Positions 1-9,336 of a DNA stretch of 64,000 bases are shown here, piece after piece (positions within the stretch are counted from its first letter, which is position 1; the number at the start of each line of letters is the position of its first letter). Location: the NCBI GenBank assembly GCA_016124745.1, contig WGNC01000009.1, positions 62,001 to 126,000 of the forward strand, in the 5' to 3' direction. The notes beneath the pieces are model-generated. The model had not been told where the DNA came from, did not search any database, and saw only the letters and a program-made list of their open reading frames with translations. Position numbers and translations under genes: made by a program. This stretch comes from Thiobacillus sp. (GTDB taxonomy: Bacteria; Pseudomonadota; Gammaproteobacteria; Burkholderiales; Thiobacillaceae).

Positions 1-1620
1 TACCTGGGCGGGGTGAAATTTCTCATGCGGCGCTCGGCCGTCGCGCTGGCAATCTACGTGCTGATGATCGCTGCCGCGGTGACGCTGTGGAAACTCACGC
101 CCGGCAGCCTGGTGCCCGACGAGGACCAGGGCTTCTACATCAGCGCGGTGTACCTGCCGGACGGCTCCGCACTGTCGCGAACCGAAGCCGTGGTCAAGCA
201 GGTCGACGCGATCGTGCGCAAGGACCCGGCAGTCGAACACGTGGTGGCTTTTGCCGGCCTCGATTTTCTCGGCGGCGGCTTCCGCAACAGTGCGGCGACC
301 ATTTTCGTCGCCGCGCGCCACTGGGATGAGCGCGAGAAAGCCATACCGCAGATGGTGGGCGAGATGATGGGGGCCACAGCGGGCATACGCGAGGCGCTGG
401 TGCTGGCGTTCGCGCCGCCGCCGATTTTCGGCCTCGGCAACGCGGGCGGTTTCGAGCTCTACATCCAGAACAAGGGCGAAGGGGGGCCGCAGAAACTCGC
501 CCAGGTCAGTGATGCCTTTCTCGCCGCCGCGCGTCAGGACAAGCGGCTCGCGCAGGTACTGACGCTGTGGCGGCCGCATGTGCCGCAGCTGTATGTCGAC
601 GTCGACCGTGAAAAGGCGAAGATGCTGGGCGTCAAGATCGACGAGGTGTTCAGCACGCTGTCGGCGACGCTCGGCTCGTATTACGTCAACGATTTCAACA
701 AGTATGGCCGCACCTGGCAGGTGCTGATGTCCGCCGAGCCGGGCGCACGCAAGACGCCGCAGGACGTATCGGCGCTCTATGTGCCCAACGCGGCGGGCGA
801 GATGGTGCCGATGTCGGCGCTGGCCCGGATCGGCTTTTCGTCAGGTCCGGAAACCCTCGATCGCTACAATAATCTCCAGGCAGTCAAGATCATGGGCAGC
901 GCCGTGCCCGGGATCAGTTCCGGACAGGCGCTCGCCATCGTCGACGAGATCGCGAAAAAGGTGCTGCCACCCGACTTCAGCTATGAATGGACAAGTGCAT
1001 CGTTCCAGGAAAAACGTTCAGGCGGCACCTCGGGCATTGCGCTCGGTTTGGCGGTGCTGATGGTGTTCCTGATTCTTGCCGCGCAATACGAGAAATGGTC
1101 GCTGCCGTTCGCCGTATTGATGGCGCTGCCATTTGGCACCTTCGGTGCGCTCGCCGCAGTGTGGCTGCGCGGACTCACCAACGATGTCTACTTCCAGATC
1201 GGGCTGGTGACGCTGCTGGGCCTTGCGGCGAAGAACGCGATCCTGATCGTCGAATTTGCCGTGCTGAAGAAGCAGGAGGGCTATTCCAGTGTGGCCGCAG
1301 CGCTCGAAGCCGCCCGGCTGCGCTTCCGCCCCATCCTCATGACCTCGCTCGCCTTTATTCTTGGCGTGCTGCCGCTGGCAATTTCAACCGGCGCAGGGGC
1401 CGGCGCACGCCATGCGGTCGGCACCGGGGTCGTCGGCGGAATGCTTGCCGCGACGTTCCTGGCGGTGTTCTTCATTCCGCTGTTCTTCCACTGGATGTCG
1501 GACCGAAGGCTTCAGGCCCGGGCCGACGAGATCGATGCGCATCCGCATGCGACCCGTTACGACAATGTGCATATGGCATCGCATCATCCGTCGCCGTCCC
1601 GAGGCAATCCCGAAACATGA
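1..1620 (+). CDS. RND multidrug efflux permease (AcrB/HAE1 type), C-terminal half, cut by the window start
   Basis: The reading frame is open from base 1, so the start lies upstream; about 539 of the usual 1040 or so residues are present. The visible part begins at the helix that opens the second half (TM7). It continues through a periplasmic porter segment with the typical DEDQGFY and GGGFRNSA stretches, and ends with the cluster of helices TM8-12, including FLILAAQYEKW and the GLAAKNAILIVEF helix. Family members are trimeric inner-membrane proton antiporters that pass drugs or solvents to an outer-membrane channel. The stop codon overlaps an ATG (ATGA) that opens only a 26-codon frame, so the outer-membrane partner usually found next is absent or degraded here. 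Substrate unknown. Confidence 0.93.
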   Translation, partial: YLGGVKFLMRRSAVALAIYVLMIAAAVTLWKLTPGSLVPDEDQGFYISAVYLPDGSALSRTEAVVKQVDAIVRKDPAVEHVVAFAGLDFLGGGFRNSAATIFVAARHWDEREKAIPQMVGEMMGATAGIREALVLAFAPPPIFGLGNAGGFELYIQNKGEGGPQKLAQVSDAFLAAARQDKRLAQVLTLWRPHVPQLYVDVDREKAKMLGVKIDEVFSTLSATLGSYYVNDFNKYGRTWQVLMSAEPGARKTPQDVSALYVPNAAGEMVPMSALARIGFSSGPETLDRYNNLQAVKIMGSAVPGISSGQALAIVDEIAKKVLPPDFSYEWTSASFQEKRSGGTSGIALGLAVLMVFLILAAQYEKWSLPFAVLMALPFGTFGALAAVWLRGLTNDVYFQIGLVTLLGLAAKNAILIVEFAVLKKQEGYSSVAAALEAARLRFRPILMTSLAFILGVLPLAISTGAGAGARHAVGTGVVGGMLAATFLAVFFIPLFFHWMSDRRLQARADEIDAHPHATRYDNVHMASHHPSPSRGNPET

Positions 1621-1743
1621 ATCGCGCTGCGGCGCATGGCGCCCCAGCTATCGTTTGCTGGCGTGCCGGTCCCGTCGCGCCTCACGCGCGGCGATGATGC
1701 ATAGGCAGAACCTGCGTCCGTTTCCTTGCGTTTGGACGCAAAA

Positions 1744-1763
1744 AAGCCGGGGGTACCCGGCTT
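1744..1763 (-). terminator. Rho-independent terminator of the 1805-2203 gene
   Basis: Perfect 8-bp stem AAGCCGGG / CCCGGCTT with loop GGTA. On the minus strand it is followed by a run of T (six A on plus at 1740-1745), so it terminates leftward transcription from the small exported-protein gene. Confidence 0.75.
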
Positions 1764-1804
1764 CTTGACACGACAAGCCATGCGTCTTGCGCATGGCCGA
1801 TGTT

Positions 1805-2203
1805 TCAAGGTTTGCCCGCGTAGACGAGATTGAGGCCGATGTAGCTTCCTTCACCTGCGGCAGCGGGTTTGATGACCGGCTCCAGGATGTACTTGTCGGT
1901 CACGTAGGCGCCCAGCGCCGAACCGGCGATATGCGACGCGGCATCCAATGCCTGGTTTCTTCCATTTCCATTGATGTTGTATTCGTACAGGCTTTCCAGC
2001 GCCGCCCCGACGCTGCTGATGCCGAACCCCCACCAGCCCCGATATTCCCGTTGCTCCGGATACCAGTGGTCGACGACTGCAGTGATGCCGCCGGCCAGGG
2101 CAGCCCCGAATACGAAGTGGGCGGCTTCGCTGTTGAAGCTGTCCGTCGCGTGCGCATTCGACGCGACCAGCAGGCTCGCCGCCAGTATCCTGTTGAATTT
2201 CAT
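1805..2203 (-). CDS. Small exported protein of unknown function
   Basis: Encodes 132 residues. The first 20 form a signal peptide (MKFNRILAASLLVASNAHA, Ala-X-Ala type cleavage), so the mature protein is periplasmic or outer-membrane associated. The rest alternates small and hydrophobic residues with a short WWGFGISS segment, and has a general resemblance to YfiM-like (DUF2279) envelope proteins, but no motif is firm enough to name it. An AGGAGC ribosome-binding site precedes the ATG and a strong terminator follows the stop, so it is probably monocistronic. Function not inferred. Confidence 0.6.
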   Translation of the reverse strand: MKFNRILAASLLVASNAHATDSFNSEAAHFVFGAALAGGITAVVDHWYPEQREYRGWWGFGISSVGAALESLYEYNINGNGRNQALDAASHIAGSALGAYVTDKYILEPVIKPAAAGEGSYIGLNLVYAGKP

Positions 2204-2372
2204 TTGAGCTCCTGTTTCGGTTATGTCCGCTGGATAATCAAGCAGGATCAGCTTGTCATCTTGCTGTGGCGGGATGCTTCAATGGGGCCGCGCCGAATGG
2301 CGGATTGGCGAATACTGGTCCAGCGCCGTCGTTCCGTCAACCCCGGCATTCCGGCTGCGCGATCGCGCCACC

Positions 2373-3386
2373 TTACGCAGCCTGTTCGTGGTGGTAGCCC
2401 GTCACGGTATCGACTTCGGTCTTGGAGCCGAGAATCACCGGCACGCGCTGATGCAGGCCTTCCGGGGCCAGGTCGAGGATGCGCTCGCGGCCAGTGGTGG
2501 CCGCACCGCCGGCCTGTTCGACGATGAAGGCCATCGGGTTGGCTTCGTACATCAGGCGCAGCTTGCCGGCCTTGGCGGGGTCCTTGGTGTCCTTGGGGTA
2601 CATGAAAATGCCGCCGCGCGTGAGGATGCGGTGCACTTCGGCGACCATCGAGGCGACCCAGCGCATGTTGAAATCCTTGCCGCGCGGCCCCGTCTTGCCG
2701 GCCAGGCATTCTTCCACGTAGCGCTGCACCGGCGCTTCCCAGAAGCGCATGTTGGAGGCGTTGATCGCGAACTCCTTGGTTTCGGTGGGGATCTGCATGT
2801 TGGGGTGGGTCAGCACGAATTCGCCGACGTCGCGGTCGAGCGTGAAGCCATTGGTGCCGTGGCCGAAGGTCAGCACCAGCATGGTCGAGGAGCCATAGAT
2901 CGCGTAGCCGGCGCACACCTGCTTGGTGCCGGGTTGCAGGAAGTCTTCGGCCTTGGCGGCGCGGCCTGCGACCGGGGCCTTCATGATCGAGAAGATGGTG
3001 CCGACCGAGATATTGACGTCGACGTTGCTTGATCCGTCGAGCGGATCGAACACCAGCAGGTACTTGCCCAGCGGATACTGGGTGGGGATGGCATACACCT
3101 CGTCCATCTCTTCCGATGCCATGCCGGCCAGATGGCCGGCCCACTCGTTGGAGCGGATCATGATGTCGTTGGTGATGACGTCGAGCTTCTTCTGCGTCTC
3201 GCCCTGCACGTTTTCCGAATCGAGTGAACCCATCACGCCCAGCAGCGCCCCCTTGTTGACGACGTTGGAAATCGCCTTGCAGGCGGTGACGACGTCGTTC
3301 AGCAGCGAGGTGAAATCGCCGGTGGCGCCGGCAGTGCGGCGCTGTTCTTCAATGATGAATTGGGTAAGCGTGGTGCCGGTATGCAT
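2373..3386 (-). CDS. fbp: Class I fructose-1,6-bisphosphatase
   Basis: Encodes 337 residues, normal for the class I family. It hydrolyses fructose-1,6-bisphosphate to fructose-6-phosphate in gluconeogenesis and, in autotrophs, in the Calvin cycle. The metal and phosphate motif FDPLDGSS is at residues 113-120, followed by [14 protein letters not shown]. The C-terminal block [14 protein letters not shown] and the RVPVILGS segment are also present. Cytoplasmic enzyme. It stands alone on the minus strand between the small exported protein and the TonB-like gene; the roughly 65 bp upstream carry AT-rich possible -10 boxes but no clear -35. Confidence 0.96.
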   Translation of the reverse strand: MHTGTTLTQFIIEEQRRTAGATGDFTSLLNDVVTACKAISNVVNKGALLGVMGSLDSENVQGETQKKLDVITNDIMIRSNEWAGHLAGMASEEMDEVYAIPTQYPLGKYLLVFDPLDGSSNVDVNISVGTIFSIMKAPVAGRAAKAEDFLQPGTKQVCAGYAIYGSSTMLVLTFGHGTNGFTLDRDVGEFVLTHPNMQIPTETKEFAINASNMRFWEAPVQRYVEECLAGKTGPRGKDFNMRWVASMVAEVHRILTRGGIFMYPKDTKDPAKAGKLRLMYEANPMAFIVEQAGGAATTGRERILDLAPEGLHQRVPVILGSKTEVDTVTGYHHEQAA

Positions 3387-3451
3387 GGTTGAGCTCCGAG
3401 TAAATCAGGATTAAATATTAGCAAACCTGAATATTGTACACGAGTGGGCTC

Positions 3452-4342
3452 TCAGTCCGCCCCTACCAATTGGTCCGAGCGGGTGAATGTCCAGGTGCGC
3501 GTGATCGACAGGATGTCGGCTTTTTTCCGCATGTCGTCTGGAAAGGCGGCATAGGGCGCAGCAAGTTCGACGATCTTGATGGCAGCGGTGTCGAGGATTT
3601 TCGATCCGGACGAACGGTCCACCTCGATGTTCTCGATGCGGCCGTCGGCATAGATCGATACCGTGAGCTTGAGGCTGCCGTAGATGCCCTGGCGGCGCGC
3701 GGCCTCGGGGTAGTTCACGTTGCCGATGCGCTCCACCTTGGTGACCCAGTCTTCGACATAGCGCGCAAACGCGTATTCCCTGACGTTGGCACCGACGAAG
3801 GCGCGCTTTGGGCGTTTCTGGTACTCGTCCCACTGCTGCGAGATGCGCGCCTGCAGCTGGGCCATTTCGCGTGCCTGCTGGTTGAGCTGGGTGGTGTCGA
3901 TGACGGGCTGCTCGGGGGCGGGTGGGGCCGCCTGTGGCTGGTCTTGAATCTGGGCTTCAGGTTGCAGCTGTGACAACAGGGCTTTGGCCTGCTTCTCGAG
4001 CTGGGCCACGCGTGCCTGAAGGGCGGCCTCCTCGCTGCCGACCTGGGACTTGCTGCTGGCGGGTAACGGGCTCTTCAGGCGCCGGTCCTCGTCGGTGTTG
4101 CCGCCGCCCGCCAGGTTCACCTGCGCCAGCGCGTCCGGGTTGAGCGGTGACTGCTTGCTCTTGGCGTTGACCAGCACCACTTCCATCGGCAGGTTGGGGT
4201 CCTCGAACAGGCGCGGGTTGACCTGCACGAACTGGGTCGACAGCACCATGCCGTGCACCGCCGCCGACGCGAGCAGGGCAAGCGCCATGCGCGTGCCTTG
4301 CTTGGAGGGAGCGGCGAGATTGAGGGGCGGGGCAGACACCAT
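3452..4342 (-). CDS. TonB-family energy transducer
   Basis: Encodes 296 residues. One N-terminal membrane anchor (about residues 18-36) is followed by a coiled, Gln/Ala/Pro-rich periplasmic linker. The C-terminal TonB fold (about 205-290) contains NYPEAARRQGIYG and a LTVSIYADGRI strand. TonB proteins couple inner-membrane proton motive force to outer-membrane receptors. No exbB or exbD lies nearby, so the partner motor must be elsewhere. Its start lies 29 bp past the stop of the upstream RNase gene, so the two are probably co-transcribed; this neighbourhood is common in betaproteobacteria. Confidence 0.85.
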   Translation of the reverse strand: MVSAPPLNLAAPSKQGTRMALALLASAAVHGMVLSTQFVQVNPRLFEDPNLPMEVVLVNAKSKQSPLNPDALAQVNLAGGGNTDEDRRLKSPLPASSKSQVGSEEAALQARVAQLEKQAKALLSQLQPEAQIQDQPQAAPPAPEQPVIDTTQLNQQAREMAQLQARISQQWDEYQKRPKRAFVGANVREYAFARYVEDWVTKVERIGNVNYPEAARRQGIYGSLKLTVSIYADGRIENIEVDRSSGSKILDTAAIKIVELAAPYAAFPDDMRKKADILSITRTWTFTRSDQLVGAD

Positions 4343-4371
4343 GCAGACCGGTAGTGGAAGCAGGCCTGATT

Positions 4372-6240
4372 CTACGGAAGGGCGGCGCTGCTGTCAGGCG
4401 GCGTCTCCAGCGTTGCCACATATTCGGCGTGAAAGCTGATATCGAGCAGGTCGATGTTCGAGATCGCGAGCCGGACTTTCGAACCCGGCGCGACGCCCGT
4501 CACCGAAGGTACACGCGTCACCATCGGCAGGTTGTCGAAGCGGACCAGGTCTTCGCGGATGACATGGGCGGTGACTTCCTGCACGTTTTCCTGGGTCAGC
4601 CAGCGCAGCATCCAGTAGCGCTCGAGCCTGCGCTGGAACTCGTTGTAGGCGTCGTACGCCAATTCGAATTCGCGCACCACCGAAAACAGCTGCTCGCTCC
4701 TCGGCGGGTAAACCGGATCGGTTGCCTGGACCAGGCAGATCAGCTGACGCTGGTTGACGAGGTCGACATAGCGCCGTAATGGCGATGACGACCATGCGTA
4801 TTGATCGACGCCAAGACCGACGTGCGGGTCTGGCGAGGTCGTCATGCGGGTCTTGCCGTTCGCCTGCGCGCGATAAATGCCGGGAATCCGGTTTTCGGCC
4901 AGCCAGCCGCCCCAATGGGCATTGGCGAAGATCATCAGCTCGGACACCACCTTGTCGATCGGACTGCCACGTTTGCGCGGCACGATGCTGACACGCTCGC
5001 CATCGACCTTGAAGTTGTAGTCGATGCGGTCCACCGTGTCGGCTTTGCCGCGCCCGGCTTCAAGCGCGGCGGAAAAGGCCCACAGCCATTCGAGCTCGCG
5101 GCGGTAGGGATAATCGGCGACATCCGGATTGCCGAGGGTATCGGCGTTGAACTCGACTTCCAGCGCCTCGTGGCGCAGGTTGTCGGCGATGTGCACCATC
5201 TCGAGCCGGGTTTCGGTGCCGAGCACGCGCAGGTCGGACGCCACGTTCACATACAGCGACAAGGCAGGACAGTCGTGAGTCTCGCCCAGCGTGTAATGGT
5301 GGATCAGTGCTTCCGGCAGCATGGTGATCTTGTCGCCGGGGTAGTACACGGTCGACAGCCGTTCGCGCGCCACCTTGTCGAGTTCCGAGCTGGGCGCGAT
5401 GCCGAGTGCGGGCGCGGCGATATGGATGCCGACGCGGATCGTGCCCTCGTCCAGCCATTGCACCGAGAGCGCATCGTCGATTTCGGTGGTGGCCTCGTCG
5501 TCCATCGAAAAAGCGCGCACCGTGCTTTTCGGCAATTCGGGCGGATCGATCGGCTCGGTGACCGGCGCAAACCCGGTGCCCCGCGGGAAATACTCAAGCA
5601 GGAAGGTCGCCAGATGAAAGTCGAGCGTCGACGGGATCGCGCCGCAGCGTTCGATGAGCCGCAGTTGCGACAGTCCGGTGGCCGCGGCCGCGTCTTCCAG
5701 AGCCTTGTATTCGAGTGTGTTCTTGTCCGGCGCGATGAGAATGCGCGGGATCAGCGAGGTGTATTCCGGGGGCAAATGGAAGGCAGCTAGTTCGGAAGCA
5801 AGATACGCCTGTCTTTCCGCCGCGAGGCGCTTCTTCTCCAGCCCGGCCTTGGCTGCTGCCAGCGTCTCGGGCGGCGCCGGGCGGTAGCGGCCCTTGCCCT
5901 TTTTGTGGAAATAAATCGGCGAGGCGTGCAGCTTCATCAGCAACGCCACCGACTCGGCCGGTAGCGGGGTGTGGCCATAGTATTCCTGCGCCAACTGCTC
6001 GAAGCCGAACTCGTCCGAGCCGGCCGCTTCCCACAGGAAATCGGCGTCGAGGTCCGCCGTCAGCGTTTCGGCCTCGGCCATCACCTCGCTCGGTGCGGGT
6101 GCGGCAAAACGCAACAGGATGCTGGCTGCCTTGATCTTGCTGCGTTTGCCCGATGCGGCTTCCACCTGAGCCGTCGCGTCGGTTTCGGACAGGATGGAGC
6201 CGGCCTTGAAATGGCCGTCCTCTTCAAAAATGAGGTACAT
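4372..6240 (-). CDS. RNB-domain exoribonuclease (RNase II/R family)
   Basis: Encodes 622 residues. The catalytic RNB block is recognisable by MDDEATTEIDDALS (about residues 243-257), which supplies the conserved metal-binding aspartates. It is followed by the IHIAAPALGI strand and the SSPLRRYVDL motif near the end. The protein lacks an obvious full set of cold-shock domains at the N terminus and has only a short C-terminal S1-like region, so it belongs to the shorter RNase II-like subgroup typical of betaproteobacteria rather than to canonical Rnr. It should degrade single-stranded RNA 3' to 5' in the cytoplasm. It lies 6 bp downstream of the YqiA-type esterase gene. Confidence 0.9.
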   Translation of the reverse strand: MYLIFEEDGHFKAGSILSETDATAQVEAASGKRSKIKAASILLRFAAPAPSEVMAEAETLTADLDADFLWEAAGSDEFGFEQLAQEYYGHTPLPAESVALLMKLHASPIYFHKKGKGRYRPAPPETLAAAKAGLEKKRLAAERQAYLASELAAFHLPPEYTSLIPRILIAPDKNTLEYKALEDAAAATGLSQLRLIERCGAIPSTLDFHLATFLLEYFPRGTGFAPVTEPIDPPELPKSTVRAFSMDDEATTEIDDALSVQWLDEGTIRVGIHIAAPALGIAPSSELDKVARERLSTVYYPGDKITMLPEALIHHYTLGETHDCPALSLYVNVASDLRVLGTETRLEMVHIADNLRHEALEVEFNADTLGNPDVADYPYRRELEWLWAFSAALEAGRGKADTVDRIDYNFKVDGERVSIVPRKRGSPIDKVVSELMIFANAHWGGWLAENRIPGIYRAQANGKTRMTTSPDPHVGLGVDQYAWSSSPLRRYVDLVNQRQLICLVQATDPVYPPRSEQLFSVVREFELAYDAYNEFQRRLERYWMLRWLTQENVQEVTAHVIREDLVRFDNLPMVTRVPSVTGVAPGSKVRLAISNIDLLDISFHAEYVATLETPPDSSAALP

Positions 6241-6246
6241 GAAAAA

Positions 6247-6804
6247 TCAGAAATCCAAAATGGTTTGAAAGTGGCGCTCGAACCCGGCAAAGCCGTGGTC
6301 GCCGCCGGTTTCGATGATCTGCGTGGCGCCCGCATAGTAAGCCACGGCATCGCGGTAATCGAGCACCTCGTCGCCAGTCTGCGCCAGCAGCAGATAGCGC
6401 TCGGGACGGGTGATGGTCATGACATCCATCGCTTCGAGCTCGGCCAGATGCGCTTCAGTGAGCACCCACTTCTCGGCGGTGTGCCAGTTGGTCTGGGGAC
6501 CGAGTGAACTACGCATCAGGATGTGGGCATGCACTGCCGGATTCACCAATACCGCTTTCCAGCCGTGCTTTTCTGCCAGATGGGTGGCGTAGAAGCCGCC
6601 CAGTGAACTGCCCACCAGGGTGACCGACTCGGGATGACGCTGCGTCAGTTCGGCTTCGACGTGAGCGATGGCATCGCGCGGGCGGTCGGGCAGCGCCGGA
6701 CAGAGATAGTCCGCCTGTCGCCCGAGACCGGCCATGTGCTCGCCGAGTTGCCTGGCCTTGCCTGACGCGGGGGAGGAATTGAAGCCGTGAAGATAGACGA
6801 TCAT
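6247..6804 (-). CDS. YqiA/YcfP-family alpha/beta-hydrolase esterase
   Basis: Encodes 185 residues, normal for the family. The opening MIVYLHGFNSSP is the oxyanion-hole strand. The nucleophile elbow is GSSLGG, the acid is probably the Asp in QTGDEVLDY, and the catalytic His lies in GGDHGF near the C terminus. E. coli YqiA is a small cytoplasmic esterase of uncertain natural substrate. The gene heads a minus-strand run with the RNB nuclease and TonB-like genes. The long antisense frame over the cyn binding-protein gene that begins just upstream is not coding. Confidence 0.85.
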   Translation of the reverse strand: MIVYLHGFNSSPASGKARQLGEHMAGLGRQADYLCPALPDRPRDAIAHVEAELTQRHPESVTLVGSSLGGFYATHLAEKHGWKAVLVNPAVHAHILMRSSLGPQTNWHTAEKWVLTEAHLAELEAMDVMTITRPERYLLLAQTGDEVLDYRDAVAYYAGATQIIETGGDHGFAGFERHFQTILDF

Positions 6805-7121
6805 CCGCGGATTTTACCGGGGTGACTGCGTTTCCCGAAATTGCGCCTTAACAGTTGCTGCAAGCAGGTTGAGCGGATGTGGTGGCAGGTGACCCCAAAC
6901 AACAATTTCGTCCTGGCACGGTTTCTGATTGCAACAAGGGTGAAAGCACTGATGCCGCACATCGAAACCTGCACAACGCCTTTAAACACGGGGGCTTGAA
7001 GACAGGGGCGCCGGCAGACTCGGATCAAGAGTCTGCACCAGTCTGGGGCGCAGGGTGGAAAAGTTGGTGCGCAGCAGCGGTGGGATTTCATGGCCTTTTT
7101 TATCCTGATGAGGAGCGCGTT
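6805..7121. promoter_or_regulatory. Divergent intergenic region upstream of the cyn operon
   Basis: This 317-bp space separates the YqiA gene (minus) from the cyn binding-protein gene (plus) and must hold both promoters. I see no confident sigma-70 pair. A TGGCACG and a TTGCA occur at 6914-6933, but their spacing is too long for a sigma-54 promoter. A GAGGAG ribosome-binding site lies at 7110-7115, 6 bp before the ATG at 7122. Confidence 0.4.
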
Positions 7122-8483
7122 ATGTCCGGCTTTGACAACCCGTTTGACCCCGATACCAAACTGCATCGCGCAGGGTGCAGTTGTGGCCGCCACCACAGCC
7201 AGGCCGACCACGATGCCGATATGGAGAACGAGGATGCGCGCGTCTCGCGCGTGGTCGAGTCGGCGGTGATGCGCGGACTCTTCCCCGACGACCAGAAGCG
7301 CCGCAACTTCCTGCGTGCGGTGGGTGCCGGCACGGCGATGGCGGCACTCTCGACGCTGTTCCCGATGGGGGCCGCCAAGGCGCTGGCAGCGGAAAAGGGC
7401 AAGCTGGAGAAGACCAAGCTCAAGATCGGGTTTGTCCCCATCACCTGCGCGACCCCGCTCATCATGGCGCACCCGATGGGATTTTATGCGCGCGAGGGGC
7501 TGGACGTGCAGGTCATCAAGACCGCGGGCTGGGCGCTGGTGCGCGACAAGGTGCTGAACAAGGAATATGACGCCTCGCACATGCTCTCGCCGATGCCGAT
7601 AGCTTCTTCGATGGGGTTGGGTTCCAAGACTGATCCGACGGTCGTCGCGACGATCCAGAACATCAACGGCCAGGCCATCACGCTTGCGCTGAAGCACAAG
7701 GACAAGCGCGGCGATCCGTCGAAATGGAAGGGCATGAAATTCGCCACGCCGTTCGATTATTCGATGCACAACCTGCTCCTGCGCTACTACCTCGCCGAGT
7801 ACGGCGTCGACCCGGACAAGGACGTTCAGATCACGGTGGTGCCGCCGCCCGAGATGGTTGCCAACCTGCGTGCCGGCAACATCGACGGTTTCCTGGGCCC
7901 CGAGCCGTTCAACCAGCGCGCGGTGTACGAAGGGGTCGGCTTCATTCATGTGCTGTCGAAGGACCTGTGGCAAGGCCACCCATGCTGCGCATTCGGGGTG
8001 ACCGAGCAGTTCATCAAGGAAAACCCCAACACCTTCGCCGCACTGTTCCGCGCGATCGCGAGCGCGACCGACTACGCGCACAAGCAGGAGAACCGCGCCG
8101 AGATCGTCAAGGCGATCGCGCCGGCGGCGTATCTGAACCAGCCTGAAGTCGTCCTCACCCAGGTCATGACCGGGCGCTATGCGGACGGCCTGGGCAATGT
8201 GGTGAATGCGCCGGACCGTGCCGATTTCGATCCCTTCCCCTGGAACTCGATGGGGGTCTGGATCCTGACTCAGCTCAAACGCTGGGGCTATCTCAAGGGC
8301 GATGTCGATTACCGCAAGGTGTCCGAGCAGATTTTCCTTGCCACGGACGCTCGCAAGCGGCTGACCGACATGGGGCTGTCGGCGCCCAAATCGAACTACA
8401 GCAAGCACACGGTCATGGGCAAGGTGTTCGACCCGGCCAAGCCCGAGGACTATCTCAATTCATTTGCCATCAAGCGCTCATGA
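7122..8483 (+). CDS. cynA: Tat-exported substrate-binding protein of a cyanate/nitrate-type ABC transporter
   Basis: Encodes 453 residues from the ATG that follows GAGGAG; the frame extends upstream but without coding character. A twin-arginine signal (RRNFLRAVGAG, arginines at 60-61) follows an unusually long N-region that contains Cys19, Cys21, His24 and His25. The mature part starts near residue 90 and has the NrtA/CmpA-type binding-protein fold (KIGFVPITCATPLIMAH, then VPPPEMVANLRAGNIDGFLGPEPFNQRA). It would capture a small anion in the periplasm. The cyanase gene in the same operon makes cyanate the likely ligand, though nitrate- and bicarbonate-binding relatives look alike. The stop overlaps the next start by 4 bp. 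Confidence 0.88.
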   Translation: MSGFDNPFDPDTKLHRAGCSCGRHHSQADHDADMENEDARVSRVVESAVMRGLFPDDQKRRNFLRAVGAGTAMAALSTLFPMGAAKALAAEKGKLEKTKLKIGFVPITCATPLIMAHPMGFYAREGLDVQVIKTAGWALVRDKVLNKEYDASHMLSPMPIASSMGLGSKTDPTVVATIQNINGQAITLALKHKDKRGDPSKWKGMKFATPFDYSMHNLLLRYYLAEYGVDPDKDVQITVVPPPEMVANLRAGNIDGFLGPEPFNQRAVYEGVGFIHVLSKDLWQGHPCCAFGVTEQFIKENPNTFAALFRAIASATDYAHKQENRAEIVKAIAPAAYLNQPEVVLTQVMTGRYADGLGNVVNAPDRADFDPFPWNSMGVWILTQLKRWGYLKGDVDYRKVSEQIFLATDARKRLTDMGLSAPKSNYSKHTVMGKVFDPAKPEDYLNSFAIKRS

Positions 8484-9331
8484 AAGCCCGCCTGAAACCC
8501 GTCCGGCAGTCGATCCTGCTCTCGCTGTTGCTGTTTGCGCTGCTCATCGGCGTCTGGCATTTGCTCACTCTGCCGGAGACGGTCGCAGTGGCCGCCGACG
8601 TCGACCCTGAATACGCCGCCCTGATGGGCGGCGTTGCCGGGACCGCGGCGTCGAGTTTTCCGACGCCGGGGGCGATGGCAGACACAATTTGGAACAAGCT
8701 GTCCGATCCGTTTTATGACAACGGCCCCAACGACAAGGGTATCGGCATCCAGCTCGCGTACTCGCTCGGGCGTGTGCTGACCGGATTCTTCCTCGCCGCC
8801 TTGGTGGCAATCCCGCTAGGCTTCCTGATCGGCGGGTCTCGCGTGATTTACAACGCGCTCGATCCCTACATCCAGTTGCTGAAACCGATCTCGCCGCTGG
8901 CGTGGATGCCGCTCGCCCTTTACACGATCAAGGACGCGTCGACCTCGGCCGTGTTCGTGATTTTCATCTGTTCGCTGTGGCCGATGCTCATCAACACCGC
9001 GCTCGGTGTCGCCAATGTGCGTCGCGACTGGCTCGATGTCGCGCGCACGCTGGAAGTGAAACCGCTGCGACGCGCGTTTCGGGTCGTGCTGCCGGCGGCC
9101 GCGCCGACCATCCTCGCTGGCATGCGCATCTCGATGGGGATCGCCTGGCTGGTCATCGTCGCCGCCGAGATGCTGGTGGGCGGCACCGGGGTCGGCTACT
9201 TCGTCTGGAACGAATGGAACAATCTGTCGCTGACCAATGTGGTCTTCGCCATCCTCATGATCGGCGTCGTCGGCATGGCGCTCGACAGCATCTTTGGCGT
9301 GCTCGGCAAGCGCGTCGATTACCAGGAATGA
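8480..9331 (+). CDS. cynB: ABC transporter permease, cyanate/nitrate type
   Basis: Encodes 283 residues. The N-terminal helix (about 12-30) is followed by a periplasmic loop and then the usual five-helix BPD_transp_1 domain. The EAA-type loop contacting the ATPase is visible as [22 protein letters not shown]. It forms the inner-membrane channel for the anion delivered by the upstream binding protein. ATGA overlaps at both ends indicate translational coupling within the operon. Confidence 0.92.
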   Translation: MKARLKPVRQSILLSLLLFALLIGVWHLLTLPETVAVAADVDPEYAALMGGVAGTAASSFPTPGAMADTIWNKLSDPFYDNGPNDKGIGIQLAYSLGRVLTGFFLAALVAIPLGFLIGGSRVIYNALDPYIQLLKPISPLAWMPLALYTIKDASTSAVFVIFICSLWPMLINTALGVANVRRDWLDVARTLEVKPLRRAFRVVLPAAAPTILAGMRISMGIAWLVIVAAEMLVGGTGVGYFVWNEWNNLSLTNVVFAILMIGVVGMALDSIFGVLGKRVDYQE

Positions 9332-9336
9332 AGCCC

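Noticed and set aside
6914-6933. Possible sigma-54 promoter (TGGCACG and TTGCA)
   Set aside because: The GG and GC elements are about four bases too far apart for a -24/-12 promoter.
6801-8408. 535-codon open frame on the minus strand opposite cynA
   Set aside because: It is antisense to a well-supported gene; long antisense frames are common in GC-rich DNA and its translation has no recognisable domain.
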